Positions 42,757 through 54,838 of a DNA stretch of 64,000 nt are shown here, one piece after another; position 1 is the stretch's first letter; every line of letters starts with the position of its first letter. A model generated the notes under the pieces. That model searched no databases and was not told the origin of the DNA. It saw only the letters and a program-made list of their open reading frames with translations. The stretch is from contig CAMXSH010000005.1 in the NCBI GenBank assembly GCA_947246475.1, positions 19,026 through 83,025 on the forward strand, read 5' to 3'. The translations under genes were made by a program, and so were the position numbers. This stretch comes from an uncultured Roseburia sp. GTDB lineage: Bacteria; Bacillota; Clostridia; Lachnospirales; Lachnospiraceae.

Positions 42757-45700
42757 TCATTCAAACATAGAGATTTCTTTTCCCACAAAATAGCTTTCTC
42801 CAGGACCCATATAAGAGTTCTTTAATTTTTTATTTGTTGGGTGTAAGACAAACTTCTGCAATACAATCTCCGGGTCCATAGAATAAATCCGGATTTTATG
42901 TACACCTTCACTTAAGTTTCCCAAACTAATCTCTTTGGTATGAACTCCATTTTTGACACCATTTGACCAAAGTGAATCTTTCCATGTTCCAGCAATATAT
43001 TTTTTAGAAATTGTATCTACAATTTGTACTTCTTCTTCATCCACGGATACGCCAAACTTCATTGTTACATAATTCCAATCTACATTGTTGGATGGTGCGA
43101 TGTATGCCATTAAACTGTACTTATCCGTACTAGTTGTCTTTAATGTATATTCTACATAGGGTGCATCTTCTGTATCAATGAATCGCCCAGTACAGGGAAA
43201 TACTTTAATAGAGGATCGTCCTCGCCCATAATTTTTAATTTCCTTCCAGGCAGCCCCGCCAGCAGCTGTTTTTGAATCCGTATAGTTAGCGGCCTCTATA
43301 GATATATAGTTATGGGCCTCTATATATGTTTTCTCTTCTAATCCTTCTGTGGCAATAACAGAAGCAGATACATTTATTTTTACGGTCTGTCCATTTGCCG
43401 TTATCGTTACTGTTCCAGTGCTATCAGCATTTAATTTTGAAAAATCCACGCAGATTTCTATGGTATCCTGTTCCTTCACTGTACCAGATTTCCTACTTAG
43501 AGTAATCCAGTCATGAGAAGCTTCCACCTCATAATCAAAAGCGGCTGCTCCACCATTCATTACATGTATACAATAACTCTCATCGTTGATGCTTGTAAAG
43601 TCCTGCAAATTCACACTACCACTGTCATACGCTTTGGAATCCTCCTGCAAACGCACATACATATGTGCTTCCTCTGGAATATCTACATATACAGGAACAG
43701 GGTAAGCACCTTTTGGTCTCCATTCTGGATAGCCGACATGCCCTGCATCCTGAGCTTGATACATCATGCCGTCCCATTTATTACCAACACCTCCCGGCAT
43801 ATTTTTATCATAGGTATGCTCCATCTGCTTATCCAGGGCAATAGTCTCCTCGATCAAAGCCGCATATACATTAGCGCTGCTTAGCTTCTGTTTGGCATAT
43901 GCCTGATTCAGTCCGGCATAAATCTGCATCCGGTTGATATTTGCTGCCGCCACAGCAGGATAATAAATCAATTCATAGTAAGGAGCTTGTGCACTCTGAG
44001 GAAGTTTTTCTTTGTACTGGTCTGCCAGCTTGATCAATTTGTCGATGCGATCCAACATCTTCACTGCCTCATTGTAATTATCAAGGCTATAGGTGGTTGA
44101 AGATACGTTTTCTGGCCTGCGCGTACTATTTATCTTTAAATATTCTTCAAAAACAGCCGTCAGATCCTGGATTCCCTGCTGATCTGTATCTTTGCCAAAC
44201 TGCTGCTCTATCCACTGCCGGGTGTATTCCTCCGTGCTGTCTATGTTGCTGCTGCCCCATTTGTCGTAATCCCATGCCATTTCCATAAAATAAGAGATTG
44301 CCGATTCCATAGGTTTTAGATCTCCCACATTGAGAATCCACATATCGTCCACGCCGTAATCATACGCCATAGACATTTGTTCCCACATCTTCTGAAGCTG
44401 CAATGTCTGTATCCACTGGTAAGAGGTTGGTGCGCCATTGTAATCCACATGGTAATACATTCCCCAGCCGCCTTTTCGGTTCTTATTCTCCTCTGTCGGC
44501 AGAGTCCTGATATTTCCATAATTGTCCTCTGAAAGCATGACGATCGTATCATCCAGTTCGTTCCAGTCACACAGACCAGGTGTGGTCTCATCTCCATACC
44601 AATAATCCTCGACCTCTTTATATAATGCAAGGAGTGTCGGAACGTTCCCAAGTCCGCTTTCTTTCAAAATACTTTTCTGATCTAAAATTACTTCTTTTAA
44701 CAGATCAATATTTTCTTGAACCGAACTTCCTTCTGGCAGCATAGATGTATCACCATCCCCGCGCATACCTATCGTAATTACGTTTTCATATTTGCCATTA
44801 CGCTCTGCCCCTTCTGTGAAGAACTTTGTCAAACCTTCTCTATTGGTATCATAATTCCACTCACCATTTCCATAATTTAATTTACCTTTAGTCCATTCCT
44901 GATGTGCTTTCATCATCGGCTCATGATGGGAGGTGCCCATAACAATACCGTATTCATCTGCCAGTTGAGCGCTGGCCTCTGGTATTTCTACTCCATCCGT
45001 ACTAAATGCCGATGACCACATAGCAGGCCACAGATAATTTCCTTTTAAGCGTAAAATAAGCTGGAACACATTTTCATAAAAAAACTCATTGAATTTTCCG
45101 CCTTTGTTTTTCTTAAAAAAATTATTGGCCCAGCTGCCAAGAGCTGGTTCTTCATCATTCAAAAAAATGCCACGATATTTCACGGATGGTTCTTTTGATG
45201 TTACACAAAGTGTTTTAGAATTTAAAGAAATAGTGTCTTTCTTCTCTGGTGCCACATCTGCCCAGTAAACCCACGGTGATACCCCCATCAGCTCAGATAT
45301 ATGGAAAATCCCATATATTGTCCCCCGCTTGTCACTACCTGCGACAACCAGTGCCTCTTCTACACCTGCCACGGGATGGTCCACTAGATCAATCTTGTAA
45401 GTCTCCCATTTTCCCCTAATTTCACTGACATCCAGTCTGCCTTGTTCAATCATGGTATCAATAAGCCCATTATTGCCAATGCTTCCTGCAATGATAGGAA
45501 TTCCCGCGATCTGTCCCACATCTGTTACGATGTCCAGATCAGCATCAGATACCATCTTAACATCTTTCTGAAAACACTCCGCTACTAATCGAAGTCCATT
45601 ATAATCTGCGCCATCCGAATCCAGATATAACTGCTGTGCCTTTCCAGAATCCGCCAGCACATAATCTTTTGTTGGTTTTTCTGTCAGTGTTGGTTTATCT

Positions 45701-46419
45701 GTCTCTCCAGACGGTAAAGTCGGAGCGGCGCTTATATTTGTATTTGCTGATGTAGACGACGGGGAATTTTTCTTTCTCACAGTTACTTCGCAGACTGCTT
45801 TTTTGCCCCAGCCATCCGCCGCAAACACGGTAATCTTCGTCTTCCCCTCTTTTTTAGCCTTCACCACACCCTTTTTACTTACAGATACAATATTTTTATC
45901 TGTTACTTTATATATAACATTTTTTACAGTTGCTTTTTTAGGTGACACTTTAGCAGAAAGAACTGTTTGTCCCTCTTCTTGTTCCCCATCTACAAATAGT
46001 AATACTTTTTTGGTGCTTAGTGTTACCTTTTTAACTTTTTTTAATGTTTTAACTACTTTTACCTGAACATTCGCTTGTTTTTTCCCTGTAAGAGATTTCA
46101 CACGAATGGTCGCTTTTCCACATTTCTCCGCCCTTAATTTTCCATTTTTAGAAACAGAGACCACAGAAGGCCTGCTGGAACGATAGATAAGGCCTTTTCC
46201 AAATACTGCTTTGAAACCTGCTTTAGCCTTCAATTGATATCTGGTCCCCTTTTTTAAAGTTAATGACGTTATCTCCGGCTTTATGAGAGTAACCGAAGAA
46301 TCCGTTTTTTTCGTCACTGCCTCTGACACAAAGCCCGAAGAAAAACAGGACAAAGTCAACAATACAGCGATTAAAAAATTCGCCAGAATTCTTTGCCTTT
46401 TGTTGTTAAACGTTTTCAT
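42757..46419 (-). CDS. Secreted GH115 xylan alpha-glucuronidase with two Ig-like domains
   Basis: 1220 aa. Signal peptide at 1-35, two lysine-rich Ig-like (BIG2-type) domains (about 45-125 and 130-217; VVSVSKNGKLRAEKCGKATI and IVSVSKKGVVKAKKEGKTKI), a Ser/Thr/Pro linker to about 250, then the GH115 core (AGSDKRGTIYGIFHISELMG; LKGNYLWPAMWSSAF; GTSHHEPMMKAH; MLSEDNYGNIRTLP) and beta-rich C-terminal domains. It should remove glucuronic acid side chains from glucuronoxylan at the cell surface. RBS GGAGG precedes the ATG. Confidence 0.94.
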   Translation of the reverse strand: MKTFNNKRQRILANFLIAVLLTLSCFSSGFVSEAVTKKTDSSVTLIKPEITSLTLKKGTRYQLKAKAGFKAVFGKGLIYRSSRPSVVSVSKNGKLRAEKCGKATIRVKSLTGKKQANVQVKVVKTLKKVKKVTLSTKKVLLFVDGEQEEGQTVLSAKVSPKKATVKNVIYKVTDKNIVSVSKKGVVKAKKEGKTKITVFAADGWGKKAVCEVTVRKKNSPSSTSANTNISAAPTLPSGETDKPTLTEKPTKDYVLADSGKAQQLYLDSDGADYNGLRLVAECFQKDVKMVSDADLDIVTDVGQIAGIPIIAGSIGNNGLIDTMIEQGRLDVSEIRGKWETYKIDLVDHPVAGVEEALVVAGSDKRGTIYGIFHISELMGVSPWVYWADVAPEKKDTISLNSKTLCVTSKEPSVKYRGIFLNDEEPALGSWANNFFKKNKGGKFNEFFYENVFQLILRLKGNYLWPAMWSSAFSTDGVEIPEASAQLADEYGIVMGTSHHEPMMKAHQEWTKGKLNYGNGEWNYDTNREGLTKFFTEGAERNGKYENVITIGMRGDGDTSMLPEGSSVQENIDLLKEVILDQKSILKESGLGNVPTLLALYKEVEDYWYGDETTPGLCDWNELDDTIVMLSEDNYGNIRTLPTEENKNRKGGWGMYYHVDYNGAPTSYQWIQTLQLQKMWEQMSMAYDYGVDDMWILNVGDLKPMESAISYFMEMAWDYDKWGSSNIDSTEEYTRQWIEQQFGKDTDQQGIQDLTAVFEEYLKINSTRRPENVSSTTYSLDNYNEAVKMLDRIDKLIKLADQYKEKLPQSAQAPYYELIYYPAVAAANINRMQIYAGLNQAYAKQKLSSANVYAALIEETIALDKQMEHTYDKNMPGGVGNKWDGMMYQAQDAGHVGYPEWRPKGAYPVPVYVDIPEEAHMYVRLQEDSKAYDSGSVNLQDFTSINDESYCIHVMNGGAAAFDYEVEASHDWITLSRKSGTVKEQDTIEICVDFSKLNADSTGTVTITANGQTVKINVSASVIATEGLEEKTYIEAHNYISIEAANYTDSKTAAGGAAWKEIKNYGRGRSSIKVFPCTGRFIDTEDAPYVEYTLKTTSTDKYSLMAYIAPSNNVDWNYVTMKFGVSVDEEEVQIVDTISKKYIAGTWKDSLWSNGVKNGVHTKEISLGNLSEGVHKIRIYSMDPEIVLQKFVLHPTNKKLKNSYMGPGESYFVGKEISMFE

Positions 46420-46512
46420 AAAGAATACCTCCTATCCGATGGATATAATGTACTTATCACATCCACCTTACAGCTTGCAAAATGTTTTCTTATGATCTAT
46501 AATAAAACAAAA

Positions 46513-46542
46513 TATATATAATATCTTTGCTTATATTGTCAA
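46513..46542 (-). promoter_or_regulatory. Promoter of the GH115 operon
   Basis: Minus-strand TTGACA (46537-46542) and TATATA (46513-46518), 18-bp spacing, in the AT-rich gap between the GH115 operon and the divergent AraC gene. The AraC product could bind here. Confidence 0.5.
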
Positions 46543-46578
46543 AAAATTTGCAAATATTGCTGTGAAGGAGAATACCTT

Positions 46579-47406
46579 ATGATTCATGAATATTCTGACG
46601 AAATATCTTATAATATTCTTACGTCCCGACAAAGTTATGTAAGGGATTTTCACCTACACAATTTTTACGAGTTATTTTTACTGCTGGAAGGAGAACTTAA
46701 TTTCTGTATTCAGCAGAGCTTTTATCATTTGATCCCTGGCTCCCTTTTAGCGATTAACAATTTAGAGATTCACAAAGCAATCAATGAAAAACAAACCCCT
46801 TATAAAAGGATTTATATCCATATTCCTCCCTCCTTCTTTAAAAAATACAGCGCAGGGGATATGGATCTCTCTGCATGCTTTACTTCAAGAAACACAGGAG
46901 AAAGAAATCTGGTTCAATTAAAGGATCACGAACTTGCCTATTTTTCCAAACAATTTCAAATTATCCTGGAAAACAGGAATTATACACTGCCAGGAAAAGA
47001 ATTGCTGTTGGAAACATATCTGCTACAGCTGCTGGTCTTTATTAACAATCTTTTCAGCCTTTCTTCCTCCCCATTTATCTTCCAATACACACCAATGGTG
47101 CAGGATGTCGTGAACTATTTGGAAAAGAATCTGCTTGAAAATATTTCACTCGATTCTCTTGCCCAGACTTTTTCACTCAGCAAGTACCATCTCTGCCACA
47201 TATTTAAGGAAGAAACCAGCACTACTATTTTTAACCATCTTCTTCTTTTACGTATTTCCAGAGCAAAGTCCCTGCTGGGTGAAGGAAAAAATGTAACCGA
47301 AACCTGCTATTTATCTGGCTTTACAAATTATAGCAATTTCATCACTTCCTTCAAAAAACATACCGGTTACACACCAAAAAAATATGCATCCCTCTTCCAT
47401 CATTAA
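46579..47406 (+). CDS. AraC family transcriptional regulator
   Basis: 275 aa. An N-terminal cupin-like sensing domain (RDFHLHNFYELFLLLEGELN; HLIPGSLLAINNLEIHKAIN) precedes two helix-turn-helix motifs (ENISLDSLAQTFSLSKYHLC and NVTETCYLSGFTNYSNFITS) and the ending FKKHTGYTPKKYAS. Such regulators usually sense a sugar and activate neighbouring genes. It is divergent from the GH115 operon and central in the xylan region, so a xylose- or aldotetraouronic-type inducer is plausible. GAAGGAG precedes the ATG. Confidence 0.9.
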   Translation: MIHEYSDEISYNILTSRQSYVRDFHLHNFYELFLLLEGELNFCIQQSFYHLIPGSLLAINNLEIHKAINEKQTPYKRIYIHIPPSFFKKYSAGDMDLSACFTSRNTGERNLVQLKDHELAYFSKQFQIILENRNYTLPGKELLLETYLLQLLVFINNLFSLSSSPFIFQYTPMVQDVVNYLEKNLLENISLDSLAQTFSLSKYHLCHIFKEETSTTIFNHLLLLRISRAKSLLGEGKNVTETCYLSGFTNYSNFITSFKKHTGYTPKKYASLFHH

Positions 47407-47432
47407 AAAATCTGAAGAGCGAAATTATAAAA
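47403..47432 (-). pseudogene. 3'-terminal remnant of a CE1 esterase gene
   Basis: Read on the minus strand, ten codons give FYNFALQIF and a stop. The intact esterase ending at 49084 closes with LYNFALQIFQ, and the DNA agrees at about 30 of 36 positions over the ends. There is no esterase frame upstream of it; the terminator of the SGNH esterase gene follows instead. It overlaps the last codon and stop of araC. Confidence 0.5.
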
Positions 47433-47472
47433 TCAGCGCAGCCCGGTGTTTATGGGGCTGCGCTGATTTTTC
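47429..47472. terminator. Bidirectional terminator between AraC and SGNH esterase genes
   Basis: AAATCAGCGCAGCCC pairs with GGGCTGCGCTGATTT (15 bp) around a 9-base loop, with a T-run on the plus side and A/T on the other. Confidence 0.85.
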
Positions 47473-49068
47473 TTATTCAAACATCGACAGATCAATGGCA
47501 TCCGCCATTGCACTGTAACCATCATAGGGATGAAGTCCGTCATTGTGTGTATATTTTTCCAAAATGTTTTTTGGATTGTCTGGATCTGCTACCGCACTCT
47601 CAAAATCAATAATGCCATCCACCCCGGATTCTTCTGAGCGTATCCATTTATTTATCATAGTCCGAAGTTTTTCCGCGGCTTCTGTATAATCATTGCTGGT
47701 TCCAAAGGGCAGGATCGGTGAAATATAAACCTTAATGTTATTGTCGTGACACAGCTTTATCATCTTCTTATACTCCGGGATCAGCTGATCATATTTACTG
47801 GTACTCCTGACCCCAGTTATATCATTTACACCAAATAGGATAATGCAGTATTTTACACCATCATGCTCCAGCAGATCCCTGGCAAATCTGTCCTTTCCTG
47901 CATCCGTTGGATAATTACCAAGAATAGAATTCGCACCGATTCCTTCATTAATGAGCGAGATATGTTCTGTTCCCTCATTTTCTTGAAGCCTTTTCGCAAA
48001 ATAATCAACCCATCTCACATAGCTGTCCGGCTTTTTGCCAAGGGTATCTGTTCCATAACCGTCTGTGATGGAGTCGCCAAAACATACTACTGCCTTGCTG
48101 TCCTCTGGTGACCAGATGGATACATCAGCGAGGAAAAACCAGCTTGTTGTTGTTTGGACAGAGGAAAATTCCTCTTCCGATACCTGATTGCCGGAAACCT
48201 GATAGGTAGTCGCCCTAGCACCTCTGTGACCAGTTATGTTTCTCTCTGGTGCCTCACCAAAATATGCGGAGATAGCAATGTTTTCAAGGGCATACACAGG
48301 GAATTCAACTTCATCGGTCAGAATAACCTTCCCTTTGGGGATAACGAATTCTTCCTCCCCATTTACTGTCACTGGTGTGTCAGTGAATACATCTATTTCA
48401 GATTTATTGGCCCAGACCTGTTTGGCAAGATGGAGAGATTTTATCTTTACATCACTTTCCCCATATTGATTTGACAGCCTTAGACGCAGTTTATCTCCTC
48501 CTGTTGTAACCCGGATGATCTGCCGAACCGTGGTATCCGTGAGGGGCATTTTAGGCATGGCAGAATCTGTCACATCACACCTTTCCTCTGCGGTTCCCCA
48601 GGTCGTCACCCATTTATATGCCTGTTCTGGTATGTTAGGCGAAGGAGATGTATCTGGTACCTTGGAGGGAACTGGCGTATTTGATGCCGCAGTCGCTGAA
48701 GGTGCTGGTGAAGCCACCACTTTAGGAATACTTTTTCCCTTCACAGTGATTTTGCAGGACAGCGTCTTTGATTTTTTCCCTAACCTGTAAGTTGCTTTTA
48801 TTGTCGTTTTACCAGCTTTTACCCCTTTGACCTTAGCCGATTTTTTTGTTGACTTTGTAATTCTTGCGATCTTTTTCGATTTGGAAGTCCACTTTACCTT
48901 TGCCTTCTTTGAGACATTTTTCAGTTTCAAAGTAACTGTTTTTCCAACATTTACATTCACCTTGCCCTTACTCAGTTTGGGCGATTTGGCCGCTTCCACA
49001 CCAGATGGCGCCATTAATGATAACACCATCGCAAAACTAAGTATTAAAACTCCAATATTTTTTTTCAT
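47473..49068 (-). CDS. Secreted SGNH/GDSL esterase with lysine-rich Ig-like domain
   Basis: 531 aa. Signal peptide at 1-27, Ig-like basic domain at 28-112 (KLSKGKVNVNVGKTVTLKLK), a Ser/Pro/Ala linker to about 145, a beta-sandwich-like region, then the SGNH domain: Ser in VCFGDSITDGYGT, Gly in NEGIGANSILG, Asn in ILFGVNDITG and Asp-His in HNDGLHPYD. It is most likely an acetyl xylan esterase or related carbohydrate deacylase, acting outside the cell. It is last in the run with two CE1 genes, 15 bases after the first of them. Confidence 0.9.
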   Translation of the reverse strand: MKKNIGVLILSFAMVLSLMAPSGVEAAKSPKLSKGKVNVNVGKTVTLKLKNVSKKAKVKWTSKSKKIARITKSTKKSAKVKGVKAGKTTIKATYRLGKKSKTLSCKITVKGKSIPKVVASPAPSATAASNTPVPSKVPDTSPSPNIPEQAYKWVTTWGTAEERCDVTDSAMPKMPLTDTTVRQIIRVTTGGDKLRLRLSNQYGESDVKIKSLHLAKQVWANKSEIDVFTDTPVTVNGEEEFVIPKGKVILTDEVEFPVYALENIAISAYFGEAPERNITGHRGARATTYQVSGNQVSEEEFSSVQTTTSWFFLADVSIWSPEDSKAVVCFGDSITDGYGTDTLGKKPDSYVRWVDYFAKRLQENEGTEHISLINEGIGANSILGNYPTDAGKDRFARDLLEHDGVKYCIILFGVNDITGVRSTSKYDQLIPEYKKMIKLCHDNNIKVYISPILPFGTSNDYTEAAEKLRTMINKWIRSEESGVDGIIDFESAVADPDNPKNILEKYTHNDGLHPYDGYSAMADAIDLSMFE

Positions 49069-49083
49069 TCTAAACCCCTCCTG

Positions 49084-50370
49084 TTATTGAAAGATCTGAA
49101 GAGCGAAGTTATAAAGTCCGTGTTTCCACACTTTAAAGTCATGTCCACCCTCTGTCACATAAAACAGATGAGGTATGTCATTCTTTTCAAATACTTTATG
49201 GCACTGGCCTCCCAGCGCATTTTCTCCACCCTCGCTAATTCCATTGTTGAGCATAAGTAACGTGTGATCTTTGTACTCCTCCGGCAGACGGAATGTTTCC
49301 TCGGTAAAGAGTCCGTCCTCTTTTACACCGTTAGCCTCATAGGCGAACACTCCAAATCCCGGACTGAAAGCTGCGATGTAACCAAAAGTCTCCGGCATAT
49401 GAAGTCCGATGTTCAATGACTCCCTGCCACCCATGGACAAACCTGCGATGGCTGTATTTTTTCTTCCCGTCGCTATAGAATACTCATCTTCTATATAAGG
49501 CATCAGATTGTCACGAAGATCATTGATAAAATTATCAAATGCCGCATAATGTTCCAGGGAAAATTCTGTTACGGCCTTATCATTCGCGCGGGCACGGCAG
49601 TTAGGTATAACAATGATCATCTCTTTGGCAAGTCCCTTTGCCACCAGATTTCCTACCACATAAGCAGGATTCCCCTGTAACCACTCGTTCTCATCTCCTC
49701 CGATTCCATGAAACAGATAAAGCACTGGATATTCTTTCTCCTCCGTATAATCCGGGGGAAGAATAATGTTTACTTTACGCTCCTTACCCGTCGTCTTTGA
49801 AAAATATGATTTCCTTTTAAGCTCTCCATATTCTATGCCATCCTGCTTTTTATCAAAATCCTCGGGCACATCATAAATGATGGGCTGAAGCTCCAAGGGA
49901 GGTTCCATCGTCACTGCTGGAGTCTGTGCCGGAGTCTGCGATACATTAGCTGGCGGAGTCTGAGCTGGTACTGCTGCCGTCTGGGCAGGCGGCTGGATTG
50001 CACCTGCTGTTTTTGATGGCGGCGGCAATATACATTTACTACGGGATCTCACCGTAACCATCCCCACTTTCTTTGTTTTCTTTTTATAGGTTTCTTTTAC
50101 TGTGATCTTTGCAGTTCCCGGTTTCAATGCTTTAACAACACCTTTGGAAGAAACTTTGACAACTTTCCTGTTAGAAGATTTGAAAGTATATTTTGCTTTT
50201 TTATTCTTCCCAGTTATCTTGATCTTCTTCGATTGTTTGACCTGCAATACTATTTTCTTAGTGGAAAGCTTTGCTTTCACCTTGGTCTTCGCCCCAGCGG
50301 TGATTCCGCCCTGGCAGACCATCGCCGCCATCAGCAGAAAACTAATTCCCTGAAATACTCTCTTTTTCAT
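49084..50370 (-). CDS. Secreted CE1-type esterase with lysine-rich Ig-like domain (first of tandem pair)
   Basis: 428 aa. Signal peptide at 1-25, basic Ig-like domain at 28-110, a Pro/Ala/Thr linker (QTPPANVSQTPAQTPAVT) to about 155, then an alpha/beta hydrolase of the feruloyl/acetyl-xylan esterase D type. The nucleophile is in AIAGLSMGGRESLNIG and the histidine in EGGHDFKVWKHG; PVLYLFHGIGGDENEWLQG supplies the oxyanion region. It removes ester groups (ferulate or acetate) from xylan. Start at 50370 with GGAGG upstream. Confidence 0.9.
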   Translation of the reverse strand: MKKRVFQGISFLLMAAMVCQGGITAGAKTKVKAKLSTKKIVLQVKQSKKIKITGKNKKAKYTFKSSNRKVVKVSSKGVVKALKPGTAKITVKETYKKKTKKVGMVTVRSRSKCILPPPSKTAGAIQPPAQTAAVPAQTPPANVSQTPAQTPAVTMEPPLELQPIIYDVPEDFDKKQDGIEYGELKRKSYFSKTTGKERKVNIILPPDYTEEKEYPVLYLFHGIGGDENEWLQGNPAYVVGNLVAKGLAKEMIIVIPNCRARANDKAVTEFSLEHYAAFDNFINDLRDNLMPYIEDEYSIATGRKNTAIAGLSMGGRESLNIGLHMPETFGYIAAFSPGFGVFAYEANGVKEDGLFTEETFRLPEEYKDHTLLMLNNGISEGGENALGGQCHKVFEKNDIPHLFYVTEGGHDFKVWKHGLYNFALQIFQ

Positions 50371-50390
50371 TTTCTTCCTCCATTCTACTA

Positions 50391-51689
50391 TCAAAACAAA
50401 TATCTGGCAAAGTTATAAAAACCATTTTTCCAGACAACCCAGTCATGACCACCATCTAACGTATAAAAAGTATGATGTACTCCATTTGCTTCTAATGCAT
50501 TATGGTAACGTTGTGGTTCTTCTTTCACCATGCCATCCTGGTTTCCGTTATTTATGAGCAGATATGTGCTGTTTTTATAATGATCTGGCAGAGTAAAAGT
50601 CTCTTCTGTAAACAGCCCCTCTTCTGTCAGACCATTATTGGTATAAGGAAAAATTCCGTAAGCCGGGCTGAATGCACCGATGTATCCCACCTGGTCTGGC
50701 AGGGAAATGCCAATGTTCAGTGCCACGCGTCCACCCATGGACAGCCCCGCAATGGCGGTATTATCCCGTCCTGTTGCCACGGAATAAGTGCTTTCTATGT
50801 ACGGCATCAGATTATCCCGGAAGTCATCAAGAAACTTGTCAAAGGACTGAACATGATCCGGTGCAAATCCGTCTGAAGGGTTGGCAGCATCATTCTCACG
50901 GCAGCGGCAGTTTGGCATGACAACGATCATTTCCTTTGCCTCGCCTGATGCGATCATGTTGCCGATCATGAACTGTACCTTTCCATTGATCCAGTCATTC
51001 TCATCTCCCATCCCGCCATGGAACAGATAGATCACCGGATATTTCTTTTCCTGTGTATAGCCCTCTGGAAGAATGACTTTCACCTTACGATACTTTTCTG
51101 TTATATCAGAATAATATTCCTGCTTTTCAACTTTCCCATACTTTACTCCGCTCTGGGTGATGTCTAACTTTGCCGGTGTATCCTTGATCTCAGGATTTAC
51201 CGGAGGTTTTGGCGTTGGCGTCTGAGGTGTCTCTGTCTGTCCGGGAGCCTGTGTGGGAGCCTGGGGAGAAACTGTTGGCTTTTCATCTGCCGGTGTAGCT
51301 GTCGGTGTGTTTACCGGCTTCGGCGTCACCTTCTGATCCGGCGCGGGTGGCTGCACTGCTTTCTTAACTGTAACTGAAACAGTTCCGATCTTTTTCGTCT
51401 TTTTACCCAGCCTTTCTTTCACTGTGATCTTCGCCTTTCCGGCCTTCTGCGCTGTCATTACACCTTTTTTTGAAACTTTCACGATCTTAGTTTTGGACGA
51501 TTGAAATAAATATTTCGCTTTTTTCTTTTTATTCTTGAGCCCAATACTTTTCTTCTGTCCGGTATTCATCGTCACCTTTTTGATCCTGATCCCCGTCTTT
51601 TTTTCTTTTTTTGCGGCGACCAGGGAATTTCCGCTGAACAAAACAGAAACCACCAGAGTGACGGCGATAACCCCCTTCATCTTTTTCAT
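50391..51689 (-). CDS. Secreted CE1-type esterase with lysine-rich Ig-like domain (second of tandem pair)
   Basis: 432 aa. Same plan as its neighbour: signal peptide, basic Ig-like domain (about 30-115), a Pro/Thr linker (ADEKPTVSPQAPTQAPGQTE) and a CE1 domain with AIAGLSMGGRVALNIG and DGGHDWVVWKNG. The catalytic domains are clearly paralogous. The gene comes first in the esterase operon. The ATG at 51689 follows GGAGGTAGG; a reading from 51743 would start inside the promoter. Confidence 0.9.
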   Translation of the reverse strand: MKKMKGVIAVTLVVSVLFSGNSLVAAKKEKKTGIRIKKVTMNTGQKKSIGLKNKKKKAKYLFQSSKTKIVKVSKKGVMTAQKAGKAKITVKERLGKKTKKIGTVSVTVKKAVQPPAPDQKVTPKPVNTPTATPADEKPTVSPQAPTQAPGQTETPQTPTPKPPVNPEIKDTPAKLDITQSGVKYGKVEKQEYYSDITEKYRKVKVILPEGYTQEKKYPVIYLFHGGMGDENDWINGKVQFMIGNMIASGEAKEMIVVMPNCRCRENDAANPSDGFAPDHVQSFDKFLDDFRDNLMPYIESTYSVATGRDNTAIAGLSMGGRVALNIGISLPDQVGYIGAFSPAYGIFPYTNNGLTEEGLFTEETFTLPDHYKNSTYLLINNGNQDGMVKEEPQRYHNALEANGVHHTFYTLDGGHDWVVWKNGFYNFARYLF

Positions 51690-51707
51690 TGTACCTACCT
51701 CCAGGAT

Positions 51708-51736
51708 TTTATATGATGCCAGGGTCAAAAGGTCAA
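51708..51736 (-). promoter_or_regulatory. Promoter of the esterase operon
   Basis: Minus-strand TTGACC (51731-51736) and TATAAA (51708-51713), 17-bp spacing. The start site would fall only about 12 bases before the start codon, so the leader is very short and begins at the ribosome-binding site. Confidence 0.5.
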
Positions 51737-51741
51737 AATGC

Positions 51742-51765
51742 AAATAAGTCGATTAGAACTTATTT
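51742..51765. promoter_or_regulatory. Dyad upstream of the esterase promoter (candidate activator site)
   Basis: AAATAAGT and ACTTATTT, 8-bp perfect arms 8 bases apart, centred about one helical turn and a half upstream of the -35 box. The position fits an activator. No second copy was found by eye near the other xylan genes. Confidence 0.35.
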
Positions 51766-51909
51766 TTTATGCTTGCATGATAGGGCATTTGAACTTGAGG
51801 CCCGCCAAACATGAGAACGGAGCAGTCCGCAGCATCATTATATAGTCTTATAACAAGTATAACATATCCGGCACAAAACAAAAAGAAAAAATTTACTTTA
51901 TATAGGCTC

Positions 51910-51948
51910 AGCGGCGCCAATTTAAATATGGTTCAAATTGGCGCCGCT
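51910..51948. terminator. GC-rich hairpin after the GH2 gene
   Basis: AGCGGCGCCAATTT and AAATTGGCGCCGCT form a perfect 14-bp stem with an 11-base loop, directly downstream of the GH2 stop codon. The rest of the gap 51766-51909 holds AT-rich DNA without a gene. Confidence 0.7.
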
Positions 51949-51959
51949 AAAGCAGGCTC

Positions 51960-54827
<2,868 letters not shown>

Positions 54828-54838
54828 TTATTTTAGTA

